In this document: one piece after another, positions 8,728-17,929 of the stretch
How the letters are laid out: the number at the start of each line of letters is the position of its first letter
Position numbering within the stretch: position 1 is the first letter of the stretch
Source of the DNA: Peptostreptococcus faecalis
GTDB taxonomy: Bacteria; Bacillota; Clostridia; Peptostreptococcales; Peptostreptococcaceae
Reading direction: 5' to 3'
NCBI RefSeq assembly: GCF_900240845.1
Contig: NZ_OERU01000002.1
Location: forward strand, 37,016-101,015
Length of the DNA: 64,000 nt
Notes under the pieces: model-generated
What the model was told of the DNA's origin: nothing
The model's input: the letters and a program-made list of their open reading frames with translations, nothing else
Databases searched by the model: none
Program-made: the position numbers and the translations under genes

Positions 8728-9996
8728 TTATCTTCTCTTGTAGACTATTACTCCACCGATTACCATGGCAGCACCGATTACTGAATATATTGCTAAGTTT
8801 TTCTGTCCAGTCTTTGCTAATGATGAAGTACCTGTTTTTGTGTTATTTCCATTTGAAGTTGAATTTGTTGATGTCTTTGTACTGTTTCCATTTGTAGTCG
8901 TAGTTCCAGCTGAAGTAGAAGTCAATGAAAGTTTACTTGGTGTTACTTTTCCTTCAGCTACAGTAAATGTACGATTCTTTGCATCTGCATAGTTATTTAA
9001 CTTATAGTAATAATTACCAGGTTCTAAAGTCAATACACCATTAGATGAAAGTCCTCCACCTGACAATGTCTTTGATGGATCTAAAAGTCCATCTGATCCA
9101 GTCTTTCCTAAGAATACAAGCTTTTCATTTTTCCCATTTGCATCTGTAGAATACACTGCTATTTCTTGATTTTCTAGTCCTTTTTGAGTCTTTGAGTCAA
9201 CTACTGTTAACTTAAATCCTGTTTCACCACTAACATTAGTGTCGCTAGTTTTATGAGTTATATTCACTCTATCTGCTATGTGATTTTCATAAACTTTTAC
9301 AGTGTATCTCTTTGTGTTTTTAGCATATCCAGTAGGAGCATTCTCTTCTTGAACCATGTAGCTACCTGGTGTTAATGACAAAGTTCCGTTGACTACTTCA
9401 ATCTGTGTATCACCTATATCTGCTGTTGGTGCATATCCATCTACTAAATATCCATCTTCACCAGAATCCAAGATAGCTACTTTTACGTATGCACCCTTGC
9501 TGTTTGTCTTGTAAAGATCAATTGTTGAACCACTTAAAGGAGTATTCAAGTTTTTTCCAGTTACTCTAATAATTAACTGACCTCTTCCTCCTGTGAATTT
9601 AGTATTTGAAAGCTCAGTGCTATCACCCACACCACCAGATACAGAAAACGACTTACCCTGAACATTTATCATATATCCACCTGGAGCTTTAGTTTCATAA
9701 TATGAATATTGGCCATCTTGAAGCTTTATGTTACCTTCAGAATCCAAAAATCCACTTCTACTCAACGAAGCAGGATCTAGTTTTCCATCTTCTTTTGTCT
9801 TTGCGCTAAATATTTTTGAAGAACCTTTATAAAAATCTATAGAAGCTCCACCTAATCCATTTCCGCTGCTTGAATCTATCTTTGTAAAATTAAGATTACT
9901 ATCTGCAAACACTCCGTTAATAGCACCCACCGATATTGTCATAGGTATTGCAATGGCTAATGCTGCTAGTAAATTTAAATATTTTTTATTTTTCAC
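8728..9996 (-). CDS. Sortase-anchored SpaA/Cna_B-domain surface protein with LAKTG signal
   Basis: The product has 422 residues and starts at GTG 9996 behind a GGGGGG ribosome site. The signal peptide is about residues 1-31. Three prealbumin-like SpaA/Cna_B modules follow (about 33-130, 140-250 and 258-355). Modules 1 and 2 end in YYETKAPGGY and VQEENAPTGY, which carry the Glu expected for an intramolecular isopeptide bond. Module 3 has YYYKLNNYADAK instead, so that Glu appears lost. A Thr/Ser/Asn-rich stalk (about 355-392) leads to the sorting signal: LAKTG at 393-397, a hydrophobic helix and a YKRR tail. No pilin motif (YPKN) was found, so it is probably a monomeric wall protein. A sortase gene is divergent, 375 nt away. 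Confidence 0.9.
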   Translation of the reverse strand: MKNKKYLNLLAALAIAIPMTISVGAINGVFADSNLNFTKIDSSSGNGLGGASIDFYKGSSKIFSAKTKEDGKLDPASLSRSGFLDSEGNIKLQDGQYSYYETKAPGGYMINVQGKSFSVSGGVGDSTELSNTKFTGGRGQLIIRVTGKNLNTPLSGSTIDLYKTNSKGAYVKVAILDSGEDGYLVDGYAPTADIGDTQIEVVNGTLSLTPGSYMVQEENAPTGYAKNTKRYTVKVYENHIADRVNITHKTSDTNVSGETGFKLTVVDSKTQKGLENQEIAVYSTDANGKNEKLVFLGKTGSDGLLDPSKTLSGGGLSSNGVLTLEPGNYYYKLNNYADAKNRTFTVAEGKVTPSKLSLTSTSAGTTTTNGNSTKTSTNSTSNGNNTKTGTSSLAKTGQKNLAIYSVIGAAMVIGGVIVYKRR

Positions 9997-10371
9997 TTTT
10001 ATTCCCCCCTTGTATGATTAAAATATATGTATGTTTAAATGTGAATATTTTCCTGTCTAAGCCGCAAAATATGAACATCTCAACCGTTAAACATCAACAC
10101 ATCAATAAACTATAAAATTAACTTTTTAATAATAAACATTATCTTTAATATTATAATATCATAAAGTAGTTAAAAATAGAATATTTATGCACATATTAAC
10201 CAAAATATCCTCAAAAAATTAATGTATTAAATATGTTATATATATTTTTTTCTTAAATTAATGATTCAAATAATTGAGAATATATTTATTTTTTAATTGC
10301 TCTGTGTTATACTTTCATTATTATTATAAGAAAGGTGGAGTTGGTATTATATCAATATATCAACATTAACT
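9997..10371. promoter_or_regulatory. Divergent intergenic region between surface protein and sortase
   Basis: This 375-nt AT-rich region must hold both promoters. A TATACT hexamer at 10308-10313 is a possible -10 for the sortase, with only a weak -35. No convincing palindromic operator was found. Confidence 0.4.
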
Positions 10372-11058
10372 ATGAAAAAAAAATTTGCTGTTATTCTTAT
10401 ACTAGTCGGAATAATTTTTATATCTATACCAAAAATATCAGAATTTTTTCTTTTAAAAAATAACGAAGAAGTAAAAATAGATTCTTTATCTGATAAAGAT
10501 TTAGAAAAAAATGCAAATAGCGGTGAAAAGGAGTTTGATGCTTCTAAAATACAGGCAATCGATGTTAACGGAGTAATATTAAACCGTGAAAAAGCTGATA
10601 TGGATAAAGTTGTTGGACAACTTGTAATACCTTCAATTAACATGAATATAGCTATTTTTGATGGTTTACAAAATAATAACTTAATGTATGGTGCCTGTAC
10701 TATGAAACCAGATCAAAAGATGGGTCTTGGAAATTATGCTGTTGCTGGACATTATTTCAAAAAAGATGGAATACTTTTTGGCTCTCTAATGAAAGTCAAA
10801 GAAGGTGATACTATAAAACTCACAAATAAAAAAAATATCTATGAATACGAAGCCGTCAAAACTAGAAAAGTCAAAGATGATAGAACTGATTTAATAAAAG
10901 ATGACTTTGTAGAACGTGTAGATGGCAAGGCAATGGTGTCATTGATGACTTGCTATTATGATGAAGAAGGATATAGATATTTTGTATTTGGTAGATTCAA
11001 AAAATTATATCCGTACTCAAAAGAAAAGATGCTTGATGGTATAACAAGTGAACAATAA
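10372..11058 (+). CDS. Class A-like sortase
   Basis: The product is a 228-residue transpeptidase with an N-terminal signal-anchor (about residues 3-22). The catalytic triad can be read: H127 in NYAVAGHYF, C194 in SLMTCYY, R202 in EGYRYFVFG. The IPSINMNIAIFDG and TMKPDQKMGLGNYA blocks match class A sortases of streptococci. It probably attaches the neighbouring LAKTG protein to peptidoglycan. The best Shine-Dalgarno (AAAGGTGGAG, 10331-10340) lies 31 nt before the ATG. An upstream in-frame start could only be a non-standard ATC (10351) or ATA (10357), so the exact start is uncertain. Confidence 0.9.
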   Translation: MKKKFAVILILVGIIFISIPKISEFFLLKNNEEVKIDSLSDKDLEKNANSGEKEFDASKIQAIDVNGVILNREKADMDKVVGQLVIPSINMNIAIFDGLQNNNLMYGACTMKPDQKMGLGNYAVAGHYFKKDGILFGSLMKVKEGDTIKLTNKKNIYEYEAVKTRKVKDDRTDLIKDDFVERVDGKAMVSLMTCYYDEEGYRYFVFGRFKKLYPYSKEKMLDGITSEQ

Positions 11059-11086
11059 ATATTCTGCAAAAATATTGCTTAAAAAT

Positions 11087-11123
11087 AGGGAGTGGTAACT
11101 ACTGGTTATCGCTCCCTGTTTTT
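11087..11123 (+). terminator. Terminator of sortase gene
   Basis: AGGGAG pairs with CTCCCT (11112-11117) around an imperfect inner stem (GGTAAC, GGTTATC), followed by GTTTTT. It lies 28 nt past the stop. Confidence 0.75.
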
Positions 11124-11260
11124 AGTTTATATCATTCGATATTCTATATTATCCTAATTTATATATATTTTTTATGTATTGTAATGTTTTTTATATACTA
11201 TAGCATTACTATTTACATTGTATTGGACTTAATAAATACATTATAGTAATTTAATTCATA

Positions 11261-12103
11261 TTATGTTTGATTTTTCTTGTTCTGTATCCCTGCTAAAATC
11301 CCTTTGTATCTCAAGTATATGCCTGAATAAATTATGTTATCTATAATCGCATTATTTACACTTATATCAAGATTTATTATCGATTCCTCTACTCTAGATA
11401 AAATCATATCTATTAGTTTTTCAACTTTTAGTTTCAGAGCTTCTCTATCCTCTTCATATTCTTTGAAAGGATTATAACTTCCGCTTTTAATATCCGCATC
11501 CAAGTCTTCATATGCATCTAATATATAAATATATTTTCCTAAGTTAAATCCTACACTTCCTAGCCTATCCGTGTACTCATCTTCTTTATATGTAAATATC
11601 TCCTTCATTATATCCCCAAAAATATTTGATACTTCGTCAATATTTGTTGAGTTTTTTGATTCCAATTCAGACAGTTCGCCTAACTTTTCTTTTATGTATT
11701 CTGCTTTTTCAGGATATTTTTTATATGCACTCTTAAAGCTAGATTTATATGCCAATTTTGCAGCATTATTTGTAATTCCACCATCATCGTTGACATTATC
11801 TTCTATTTTGTAATATGTCAATAATATATTCATACTCGCTGCGTATTCGGTAATCTCATTAATCATATGCTTTTTCTTTTTGACTGGATTTACGACACAT
11901 CTCTCATGAAAGACCTCTGCTTTAGGCTTGTAGACAGAGGTTAATAGCAGTATCAAAAAAGTAATATCATAATTTATGCTCAACCTCGATATTTCAGTAT
12001 GATTCCTTTTCAAATACTTGCACAGACCACAGTAATATGCTTTATAATGCTCATATTCTCTAAAAGTCAAATCCATTTTATTTATTCGTACATAACCAAA
12101 CAT
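11261..12103 (-). CDS. DUF5685 family protein
   Basis: The product has 280 residues starting MFGYVRINK. I chose ATG 12103 because the ATG 12 nt upstream lies inside the ribosome site GAGGTGG. The N-terminus fits DUF5685 proteins: MFGYVR, then EYEHYKAYYCGLCKYL with a CxxC pair, then LSINYDITFLILLL. The rest is mainly helical, with acidic stretches (DDGG; DAYEDLDADIKSG) like an all-alpha metal- or prenyl-binding fold. The family has no established function that I can name. It is monocistronic. Confidence 0.8.
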   Translation of the reverse strand: MFGYVRINKMDLTFREYEHYKAYYCGLCKYLKRNHTEISRLSINYDITFLILLLTSVYKPKAEVFHERCVVNPVKKKKHMINEITEYAASMNILLTYYKIEDNVNDDGGITNNAAKLAYKSSFKSAYKKYPEKAEYIKEKLGELSELESKNSTNIDEVSNIFGDIMKEIFTYKEDEYTDRLGSVGFNLGKYIYILDAYEDLDADIKSGSYNPFKEYEEDREALKLKVEKLIDMILSRVEESIINLDISVNNAIIDNIIYSGIYLRYKGILAGIQNKKNQT

Positions 12104-12516
12104 AATCCACCTCATATATTTAAAATACTTATTTATAAATTCACATTTTTTTAATATAACATTTTTTCATATTTAGAATATAGTACATATGGGAAATATT
12201 GATTTTTAACTCCAATTATTATATAAATATACACTCAAATATTACTATAATCTAATATTACTATACTAACCTAAAATGATTAACTTTTGCTATACTTAAT
12301 TTTTATGTCTTTATTTTATCTATACTATATACCTCTAAAATATGTTATTTAGATTGGACTTAATTCAATTTTTTTTATATAATTGTAATGCATATGTTTA
12401 ATTTTACAATAATTATAAGATATTAATTTAATTTTTTTGAATGTATGCACTTCATGCAAATAGGGTTATAGGTTCCCTTTTTAAGCCTAAATATAATATA
12501 AGGAGATTAAACTTAC
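12104..12516. other. Intergenic region upstream of redox protein gene
   Basis: This 413-nt AT-rich gap lies between divergent genes. It contains the promoter listed at 12354-12383 and then a 133-nt leader before the coding start. The leader has a GCACTTCATGC inverted repeat but no riboswitch that I recognise. Confidence 0.4.
12354..12383 (+). promoter_or_regulatory. Predicted promoter of C-GCAxxG-C-C protein gene
   Basis: TTGGAC and TATAAT are separated by 18 nt. The downstream context TTAATT and T-run closely resembles the promoter of the DAHP synthase gene at 23655. Confidence 0.6.
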
Positions 12517-12966
12517 ATGGTAAGTTTAGTAAAATATAATATGAATAATCAAGATGTATTAAATAAGTTTGCAGATGGAATTGACTGTGGACAAGTAATT
12601 GTAGAAGAAATTGCAAAAGATTTAAATTTAGATGTTAAACAAGCTCTAAAAGCCGCTGCTGCGTTTGGTGGTGGAATGTACGAAGGTGAAATGTGTGGTT
12701 CGTATATAGGTGGGTTAATTGCTGTTGGATTAAAATATGGACACTGTGAACCTGGAGATGGTATAGCTAAAGGTCAGCTTGTATCAAAGGTTTTTGAATA
12801 CAAGGAAAAATACAAAGAACTTCAAAAATCAAATATATGCTCAGATATATTAGGATACAACCTTACTATACCTGAAGAAGCTAAAATCATTGAGGAAAAA
12901 CAGTTAATGACCACTGTCTGTCCTAAGTTAGTAATCGATATAATCAATATAGTAAAAGAACTTTAA
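12517..12966 (+). CDS. C-GCAxxG-C-C family redox protein
   Basis: The product has 149 residues and is preceded by AAGGAG. It follows the pattern of PF09719: C24 in GIDCGQVI, then AAFGGGMYEGEMCGSYIGG with C60, then VGLKYGHCEPGD with C77. Further cysteines lie near 107 and 136. Members are small cysteine-rich proteins proposed to be redox-active, often found near redox or metal metabolism genes. The motif here is GEMCGSYIGG rather than strict GCAxxG. It is monocistronic and its substrate is unknown. Confidence 0.82.
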   Translation: MVSLVKYNMNNQDVLNKFADGIDCGQVIVEEIAKDLNLDVKQALKAAAAFGGGMYEGEMCGSYIGGLIAVGLKYGHCEPGDGIAKGQLVSKVFEYKEKYKELQKSNICSDILGYNLTIPEEAKIIEEKQLMTTVCPKLVIDIINIVKEL

Positions 12967-12969
12967 TAT

Positions 12970-13003
12970 AAAAAATCGCATAGTATTTTCTATGCGATTT
13001 TTT
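12970..13003. terminator. Bidirectional terminator between convergent genes
   Basis: A perfect 14-bp stem (AAAAAATCGCATAG with CTATGCGATTTTTT) closes a 6-nt loop. It serves the redox protein gene on + and the kinase operon on -. Confidence 0.9.
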
Positions 13004-13040
13004 ATACACAGTTATTATATTTATTGATGATTTAAATTTT

Positions 13041-13940
13041 TTAGATATTTTTAAATATCATAAATTCTACATGTATACCCAATGTATTTTTTTCTAATGT
13101 TGCATAGGACCTACCACCCATCTTTTCAGACAACAACGAAACTACTGATAAACCTAAACCAGCAGCTTTTTTTCTAGCCTTGTCCTCAGTATAAAATCTA
13201 TCGAAAATATGATATATATCTATATCATTTCCTTCTCGCACAATGTTTTTTACTGATAAAATAATTCTATCACTAAGCTGTTCAAATTCTATAATAACAT
13301 CTCCATCTGAATATTTTATGCAATTTTGTATTAAGTTATTTATAATTCTTATCATATAACCTTTGTCACTATATACTAATAACGGTTTTTCTTGTTTATA
13401 AAAAACAACTATCCCTTTTTTTTCAAATTCATGTACATAGTCTGCTACACATTCTGCAACTATATTTGTAATATTAATTTTTTCAAATTTAATCTCTATT
13501 TCTGAAACAGACAGATAAGAGTATTCCCAAAAACTATCAACAAGTTGCGACATTTCTTCAATATGTCTTTTGACTATACCGATTTTTTGCCTTTGATCGG
13601 AATTTATTTCTCCTTGCTCTATTAATTGCATATTGCCTTTTATAGCGGTAAGCGGAGTTCTCAAGTCGTGAGATAGACTTGCTATCATATTTTTTAATTC
13701 CTTTTCTTTATGTTTATTTTCAGCTATTGCACACTGTCCTAGTTCTAGTGATTGATTAATATTTGATACCAATGATGATAGCTCACGATTTAATAATTCT
13801 ACTGACAATGGTTGCTGTGTATTATTTTTATATCTTTGCTCTAGTTGATTTCTGATAGCTCTTATCTGTTTTTCTAAAACAAAAATATAAATAAAAGATA
13901 TTACTAAAACTATTATCAGTACTACATTAATTATTTTCAA
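13041..13940 (-). CDS. Sensor histidine kinase of ABC-transporter-linked system
   Basis: The product has 299 residues and probably starts at TTG 13940. One N-terminal membrane helix (about 4-22) is followed directly by a coiled-coil linker. The HisKA box has H91 in SLSHDLRTPLTAIKG. The HATPase domain follows, with NLIQNCIKYSD and the G boxes around AGLGLSVVSLL. There is almost no extracellular domain. That is typical of intramembrane-sensing kinases whose partner ABC transporter does the sensing (known for Bce-type systems, inferred here). It is the last gene of the operon, 10 nt after the permease gene. Its cognate regulator carries a stop codon. Confidence 0.9.
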   Translation of the reverse strand: MKIINVVLIIVLVISFIYIFVLEKQIRAIRNQLEQRYKNNTQQPLSVELLNRELSSLVSNINQSLELGQCAIAENKHKEKELKNMIASLSHDLRTPLTAIKGNMQLIEQGEINSDQRQKIGIVKRHIEEMSQLVDSFWEYSYLSVSEIEIKFEKINITNIVAECVADYVHEFEKKGIVVFYKQEKPLLVYSDKGYMIRIINNLIQNCIKYSDGDVIIEFEQLSDRIILSVKNIVREGNDIDIYHIFDRFYTEDKARKKAAGLGLSVVSLLSEKMGGRSYATLEKNTLGIHVEFMIFKNI

Positions 13941-13950
13941 ATAATCACAC

Positions 13951-14721
13951 TCATTTCAAATCTAATTTTCTAAAAATTACGTATGTTAATATGATCATAA
14001 ATACAATACTTGCTATACTTATAATTGTTGCAGTAAATAAAACATCTGAATTATATTGTCCTTCTGCTATATATTTACTTAGACCAATAGGTGTTTTTGA
14101 TAGAAAGCCTCTAAAATCATCACTAACAGATCCAAATGATAAAAAAGCATTCCCAACCAAAGTAATTATAACGATACTTGCTCCAATCGTAATTACACTT
14201 TTTTTAATAATAAAAGCTAATAAAATTGTCATTGTATTTATTGCAATTCCTATTAGTATGACCACCCCAAAGGATAAAGCCATATGTGTTATAGTTTCCA
14301 TTGTCATTTCTCTTCCAAACTTATATAACAAGCCTTGAATGGTTGCACGCAATAGTGGAATTGGAAGATATACGAAAAAAAATGTAATTCCAAATACTAT
14401 AACCTTACTAAGTAGTATTTGCAATCTACTATATCCAGCAGAAATCTCAGATTGAATAGTACGATTTTCAAAATCCGTGCACACTAAAATACTTGCTATC
14501 ATTATTCCTAAAAGTTCAATGGTTGCACTATCATTCATACTCGAAAAGAATGTATTGTATCCTTCAAGTGGTATATTTAATTCTTTTACATATGGTGATC
14601 CTACATAATTTAGATGAGAAAAAGCCATAGCTACAGAAAGAACAATTATCAATATAGTTAATATTTTTATCGGCAAAGATTTTCTCGCCTTTAAAACTTC
14701 ACACTTCATCAAATTAATCAT
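13951..14721 (-). CDS. ABC-2 type transporter permease
   Basis: The product has 256 residues with about six membrane segments, starting at 20-36 and ending at 233-250. The N-terminal MKCEVLKARKSLPIKIL is characteristic of the ABC-2 permeases paired with lantibiotic-immunity or NatA-like ATPases. It overlaps the ATPase gene by 8 nt. The export substrate is probably a drug or antimicrobial peptide, but this is not shown. Confidence 0.88.
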   Translation of the reverse strand: MINLMKCEVLKARKSLPIKILTILIIVLSVAMAFSHLNYVGSPYVKELNIPLEGYNTFFSSMNDSATIELLGIMIASILVCTDFENRTIQSEISAGYSRLQILLSKVIVFGITFFFVYLPIPLLRATIQGLLYKFGREMTMETITHMALSFGVVILIGIAINTMTILLAFIIKKSVITIGASIVIITLVGNAFLSFGSVSDDFRGFLSKTPIGLSKYIAEGQYNSDVLFTATIISIASIVFMIILTYVIFRKLDLK

Positions 14722-15634
14722 GTTTATCCTCCCCTACTAAATTCATATAATACTTTTCTAATGAATTAGCTCTTACAGATAATTCTGTAACTACAATGTC
14801 ATTTATATGTAAAATTTCAGCTATTTCTTCAAGTTTATCTACACAATTATATAAGTGTATAGATTTGTCTGGCATTACCATATAATTATCTATATTCAGT
14901 TCACTTTCTATTATACTTACTGATTTTTCTGGATTATTTGTGCGTAAAAAAATATATTCTCTGCACTCTTCATCTAATTCTTTTGATGTAATTTGCTTTA
15001 CTACTCTTCCACTATCAAGAATTATATAATCTGTAGCTACTTGATAAAGCTCCGATAAATTATGACTAGACAACAATATTGTTATATTTTTTTCTTCACA
15101 TAAATATTTTAATAAATTCCGTATATCAACAATTCCCATTGGATCCAAACCATTGATAGGTTCGTCTAATACCAGAAATTCTGGACTCCCAACTAATGCA
15201 ATGGCAATTCCTAGTCTTTGCTTCATTCCCAGAGAAAAATTTCTTGTTTTTTTCTTATCACTATTTCTAAGCCCTACCAAATCTAGTAATTCATCTTCCT
15301 TTTCTTTATTCGGTATTCCTTTTATCATTCTATGTAAAGACATATTATCTTTAGCAGTCATAGATGTGTTTATAGCGGGATATTCTATCATAAATCCTAT
15401 TCTTTTCCTAGCATCCTTTATCTTTGCACCACTTTGTCCAAACAAACTATAATTACCTTCTGTTGCAAAACTTAGACCAGCTATCATCCTCATAAAAGTA
15501 GTCTTTCCTGCTCCATTTCGACCTATTAAACCATAAATTTTACCAGGTTTTAATGAAATAGAAATATTATCCAATGCTTTTATACCCCGGTATTTTTTGG
15601 TCAACTGTCTAGTTTCCAAAACATATTCACTCAT
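14714..15634 (-). CDS. ABC transporter ATP-binding protein (antimicrobial-peptide/drug type)
   Basis: The product has 306 residues from ATG 15634. I chose this start because it follows AGAAGGAGTGATAAA; an ATG 21 nt upstream lies ahead of that site. Walker A is GRNGAGKTT, the signature is FSLGMKQRLGIA, and Walker B is FLVLDEPINGLDP. The C-terminal 80 residues form the divergent extension seen in BcrA/LanF-type ATPases. It is co-transcribed with the permease and kinase. Confidence 0.92.
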   Translation of the reverse strand: MSEYVLETRQLTKKYRGIKALDNISISLKPGKIYGLIGRNGAGKTTFMRMIAGLSFATEGNYSLFGQSGAKIKDARKRIGFMIEYPAINTSMTAKDNMSLHRMIKGIPNKEKEDELLDLVGLRNSDKKKTRNFSLGMKQRLGIAIALVGSPEFLVLDEPINGLDPMGIVDIRNLLKYLCEEKNITILLSSHNLSELYQVATDYIILDSGRVVKQITSKELDEECREYIFLRTNNPEKSVSIIESELNIDNYMVMPDKSIHLYNCVDKLEEIAEILHINDIVVTELSVRANSLEKYYMNLVGEDKHD

Positions 15635-15726
15635 TTTATCACTCCTTCTATTCATGTAACTTTAGTTTAATATAAAAAGGTTTAGAAAAAGTCAAGTTTA
15701 TCCTAATAAATGTGAATTTTTTGTAA

Positions 15727-16407
15727 TTATTCTGCAAATAATCTGTAGCCAAGCCCCCAAACAGTTTCTATGTATTCTTCAGTAGAATTTATCGATTTTA
15801 ATTTAGCGCGAATATTGCTAATATGTGATTTTATAGCATTATCGTCGCCTAAGAAATCTTCTCCCCATATAGTTTCATATAGATTAGACTTAGTAAAAAC
15901 TTTCTCTTTATTATTTATAAGTAGTTCCATTATCATATATTCTTTAGCTGTAAGTTCTACTGCATTATTATTTAAAGTGATTTTTTTCTGTTCTATATTT
16001 AACACCAAATCTTTGTATTTTATTTCTTTTATAATGATTTCATAGTTAAATCTTCTTAAATTTTACTCTACCCTAGCTAGTACTTCATCTAAGTCAAATG
16101 GTTTCGTTACGTAATCATCAGCACCTAATTTCAATAATTCTATTTTAACACTAACTAAATTTTTTGCAGAAATTACAATTACTGGACAGTTTGAAAAAGT
16201 TCTTAGTTCTCTTAATACTTCATCTCCACTTTTATATGGAAGCATTATGTCTAACAATAATAAATCATAAGAATTATTTTTTATTTTTTCTAATCCTTCA
16301 TATCCGGTATATGCAGACTCTACATCATATCCAGCATTAAATAATGTTTTTACTAGTATGTCATTAATATCTTCATTATCTTCAATTATTAATATTTTAT
16401 ATTTCAT
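15727..16407 (-). pseudogene. OmpR-family response regulator interrupted by one in-frame TAA
   Basis: The first 114 codons encode a receiver domain (acidic pocket E9/D10, phospho-acceptor D53 in LLLLDIMLP, K in YVTKPF) and stop at TAA 16065-16063. The same frame continues without shift through NLRRFNYEIII and a full winged-helix domain (ELTAKEYMIMELL ... WGLGYRLFAE) to 15727. The complete ORF would be about 226 residues, normal for the family. The stop follows LARVE, where relatives usually have Lys, Ser or Ala before NLRR. One base change explains it. It is either a recent nonsense mutation or a sequencing error. An internal TTG (16008) could start a separate DNA-binding fragment. It heads the operon with the ABC transporter and kinase. 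Confidence 0.88.
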
Positions 16408-16546
16408 ATATTTTAAACATTCCTCCTATTAATATTTACTTATTATGCAATTATTATTAAATAAGAATCTGTATATTGCCAAATGTTAGTATAACATAAT
16501 ATCTTATTTACAACATGAAAATACTTTTAATACTTACAGAAAAATT

Positions 16547-16593
16547 AAATATCCTCCGCTGAAATTCATCTAATTTCAACAGAGGATATTTTT
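16547..16593 (-). terminator. Terminator of DUF2680 gene
   Basis: An outer stem (ATATCCTC with GAGGATAT) and an inner stem (GAAATT with AATTTC) enclose a 5-nt loop, separated by a mismatched stretch. T-tracts flank both sides. Confidence 0.75.
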
Positions 16594-16612
16594 ATACTGC
16601 TACTTATAAATT

Positions 16613-17071
16613 TTACCTATTTATGCATGATCCATCACGCATTCCGTTTCCCATGCCTTTTCCAACATGACCATGACCTTGCCCTTTTCCATTTCCATAT
16701 TTATTACCTATCTTAGAATTCTTTTTTGAAGTTCCATCACAGTTATCTTTATTAGCTTTTATCTTTGCAAGTGTATTATCTGCTTGCTTTTGTGTTATTT
16801 TACCAGATTTAACGCGTTCATCTAGTTTTTCTTTGTCTAATTCAAGCATCTTATTTCTAAACTCGTTCAGCACACCCGCATCTTTGGCTATATTACCGTA
16901 TGTTTTTCCTGTTTTAATTCTCTCATCAACTATAGATTGTACTTTTCTTCCTGTTAGTTCTGCTATTACTCCTGCACGATCTTCATAATTAGTTGTTGCG
17001 GCTGCAGACGAACCTACAGATAAAGCTAACAAGACCACACTAGAAATCATTATCTTTTTAATATTTTTCAT
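16613..17071 (-). CDS. Secreted DUF2680-like protein with Gly/His-rich tail
   Basis: The product has 152 residues with a signal peptide (about 1-25). The middle (28-108) has the helical repeats of DUF2680/YckD-like proteins: RKVQSIVDERIKTGKTYGNIAKDAG, then LDERVKSGKITQKQADNTL. Residues 120-147 are a low-complexity tail rich in Gly, Lys and His (NGKGQGHGHVGKGMGNG), followed by one Cys (C149). Metal or polyanion binding is possible but not shown. The gene is divergent from a two-component system whose sensor domain has a similar Gly/Gln/His stretch, so it may be a target of that system (inference). Confidence 0.72.
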   Translation of the reverse strand: MKNIKKIMISSVVLLALSVGSSAAATTNYEDRAGVIAELTGRKVQSIVDERIKTGKTYGNIAKDAGVLNEFRNKMLELDKEKLDERVKSGKITQKQADNTLAKIKANKDNCDGTSKKNSKIGNKYGNGKGQGHGHVGKGMGNGMRDGSCINR

Positions 17072-17242
17072 GATTTTAACCTCCTTTTTTTCAGCTATGT
17101 TTATTTTGCTGTAATTAAAGTATAATCCTGGAATATGGCAAAAGTATGTTTTTCAATTAAGTTTTTTCATGATAAGATAGAATTATCAACACTAAAAAAA
17201 CACATTTAACCAGTACAGTATTAAATGAAAGGAGTGATTGGT

Positions 17243-17929
17243 ATGACTCGCATTCTAATTGCCGATGACAATAAACAAATTGTCTCTATACTTGAAGAAT
17301 ATGCAAAAAAAGAAGGTTATTCCGTAACAACTGCATTTGAAGGACCTTCTGTTTTAGATAAAGTTCATTCTATAGATTTTGACATAATTTTACTTGATGT
17401 AATGATGCCTGGTATGGATGGCTTTGAAGTTTGCCGTGAAATACGCAAATTCAGCAATGTTCCTATTATTATGATTACGGCACTTGGAGAAGACTTTGAA
17501 CGAATCATGGGGCTTGATATAGGAGCGGATGACTATATTGTCAAACCATTTTCTCCAGGAGAGGTAATGGCAAGAGTTAGGGCCGTTCTACGCCGCATTT
17601 CTCCAAATTATGAAACAAATGATAGAATTTTTTCATATGAAAACTTAAAAATCAACTTAGATGAGTACATTACATATATTGAAAATACTCGAATTTATCT
17701 TACAAAAAGAGAAACTGAACTTCTATGGACTCTAGCTACTAATAAAAATAAAGTTTTTTCTCGCGACAATCTACTTAATACCTTATGGGGAGTTGACTAC
17801 TATGGTGATACACGTGCAGTAGATTCCCATATAAAAAGATTGCGTGCAAAACTAGACGAGGTTTCCCACAGTGGATGGGAAATCAAAACAATTTGGGGAG
17901 TTGGCTATAAATTTGAGGTGACAGAATGA
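17243..17929 (+). CDS. OmpR-family response regulator
   Basis: The product has 228 residues from ATG 17243, which follows AAAGGAGTG; the ATG at 17225 overlaps that site. The receiver domain has D8/D9 and phospho-acceptor D52 (IILLDVMMPG), T in MITALG and K in IVKPFSPGE. The winged-helix DNA-binding domain (about 128-226) ends WGVGYKFEV. The last four bases overlap the kinase gene (ATGA). Confidence 0.95.
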   Translation: MTRILIADDNKQIVSILEEYAKKEGYSVTTAFEGPSVLDKVHSIDFDIILLDVMMPGMDGFEVCREIRKFSNVPIIMITALGEDFERIMGLDIGADDYIVKPFSPGEVMARVRAVLRRISPNYETNDRIFSYENLKINLDEYITYIENTRIYLTKRETELLWTLATNKNKVFSRDNLLNTLWGVDYYGDTRAVDSHIKRLRAKLDEVSHSGWEIKTIWGVGYKFEVTE

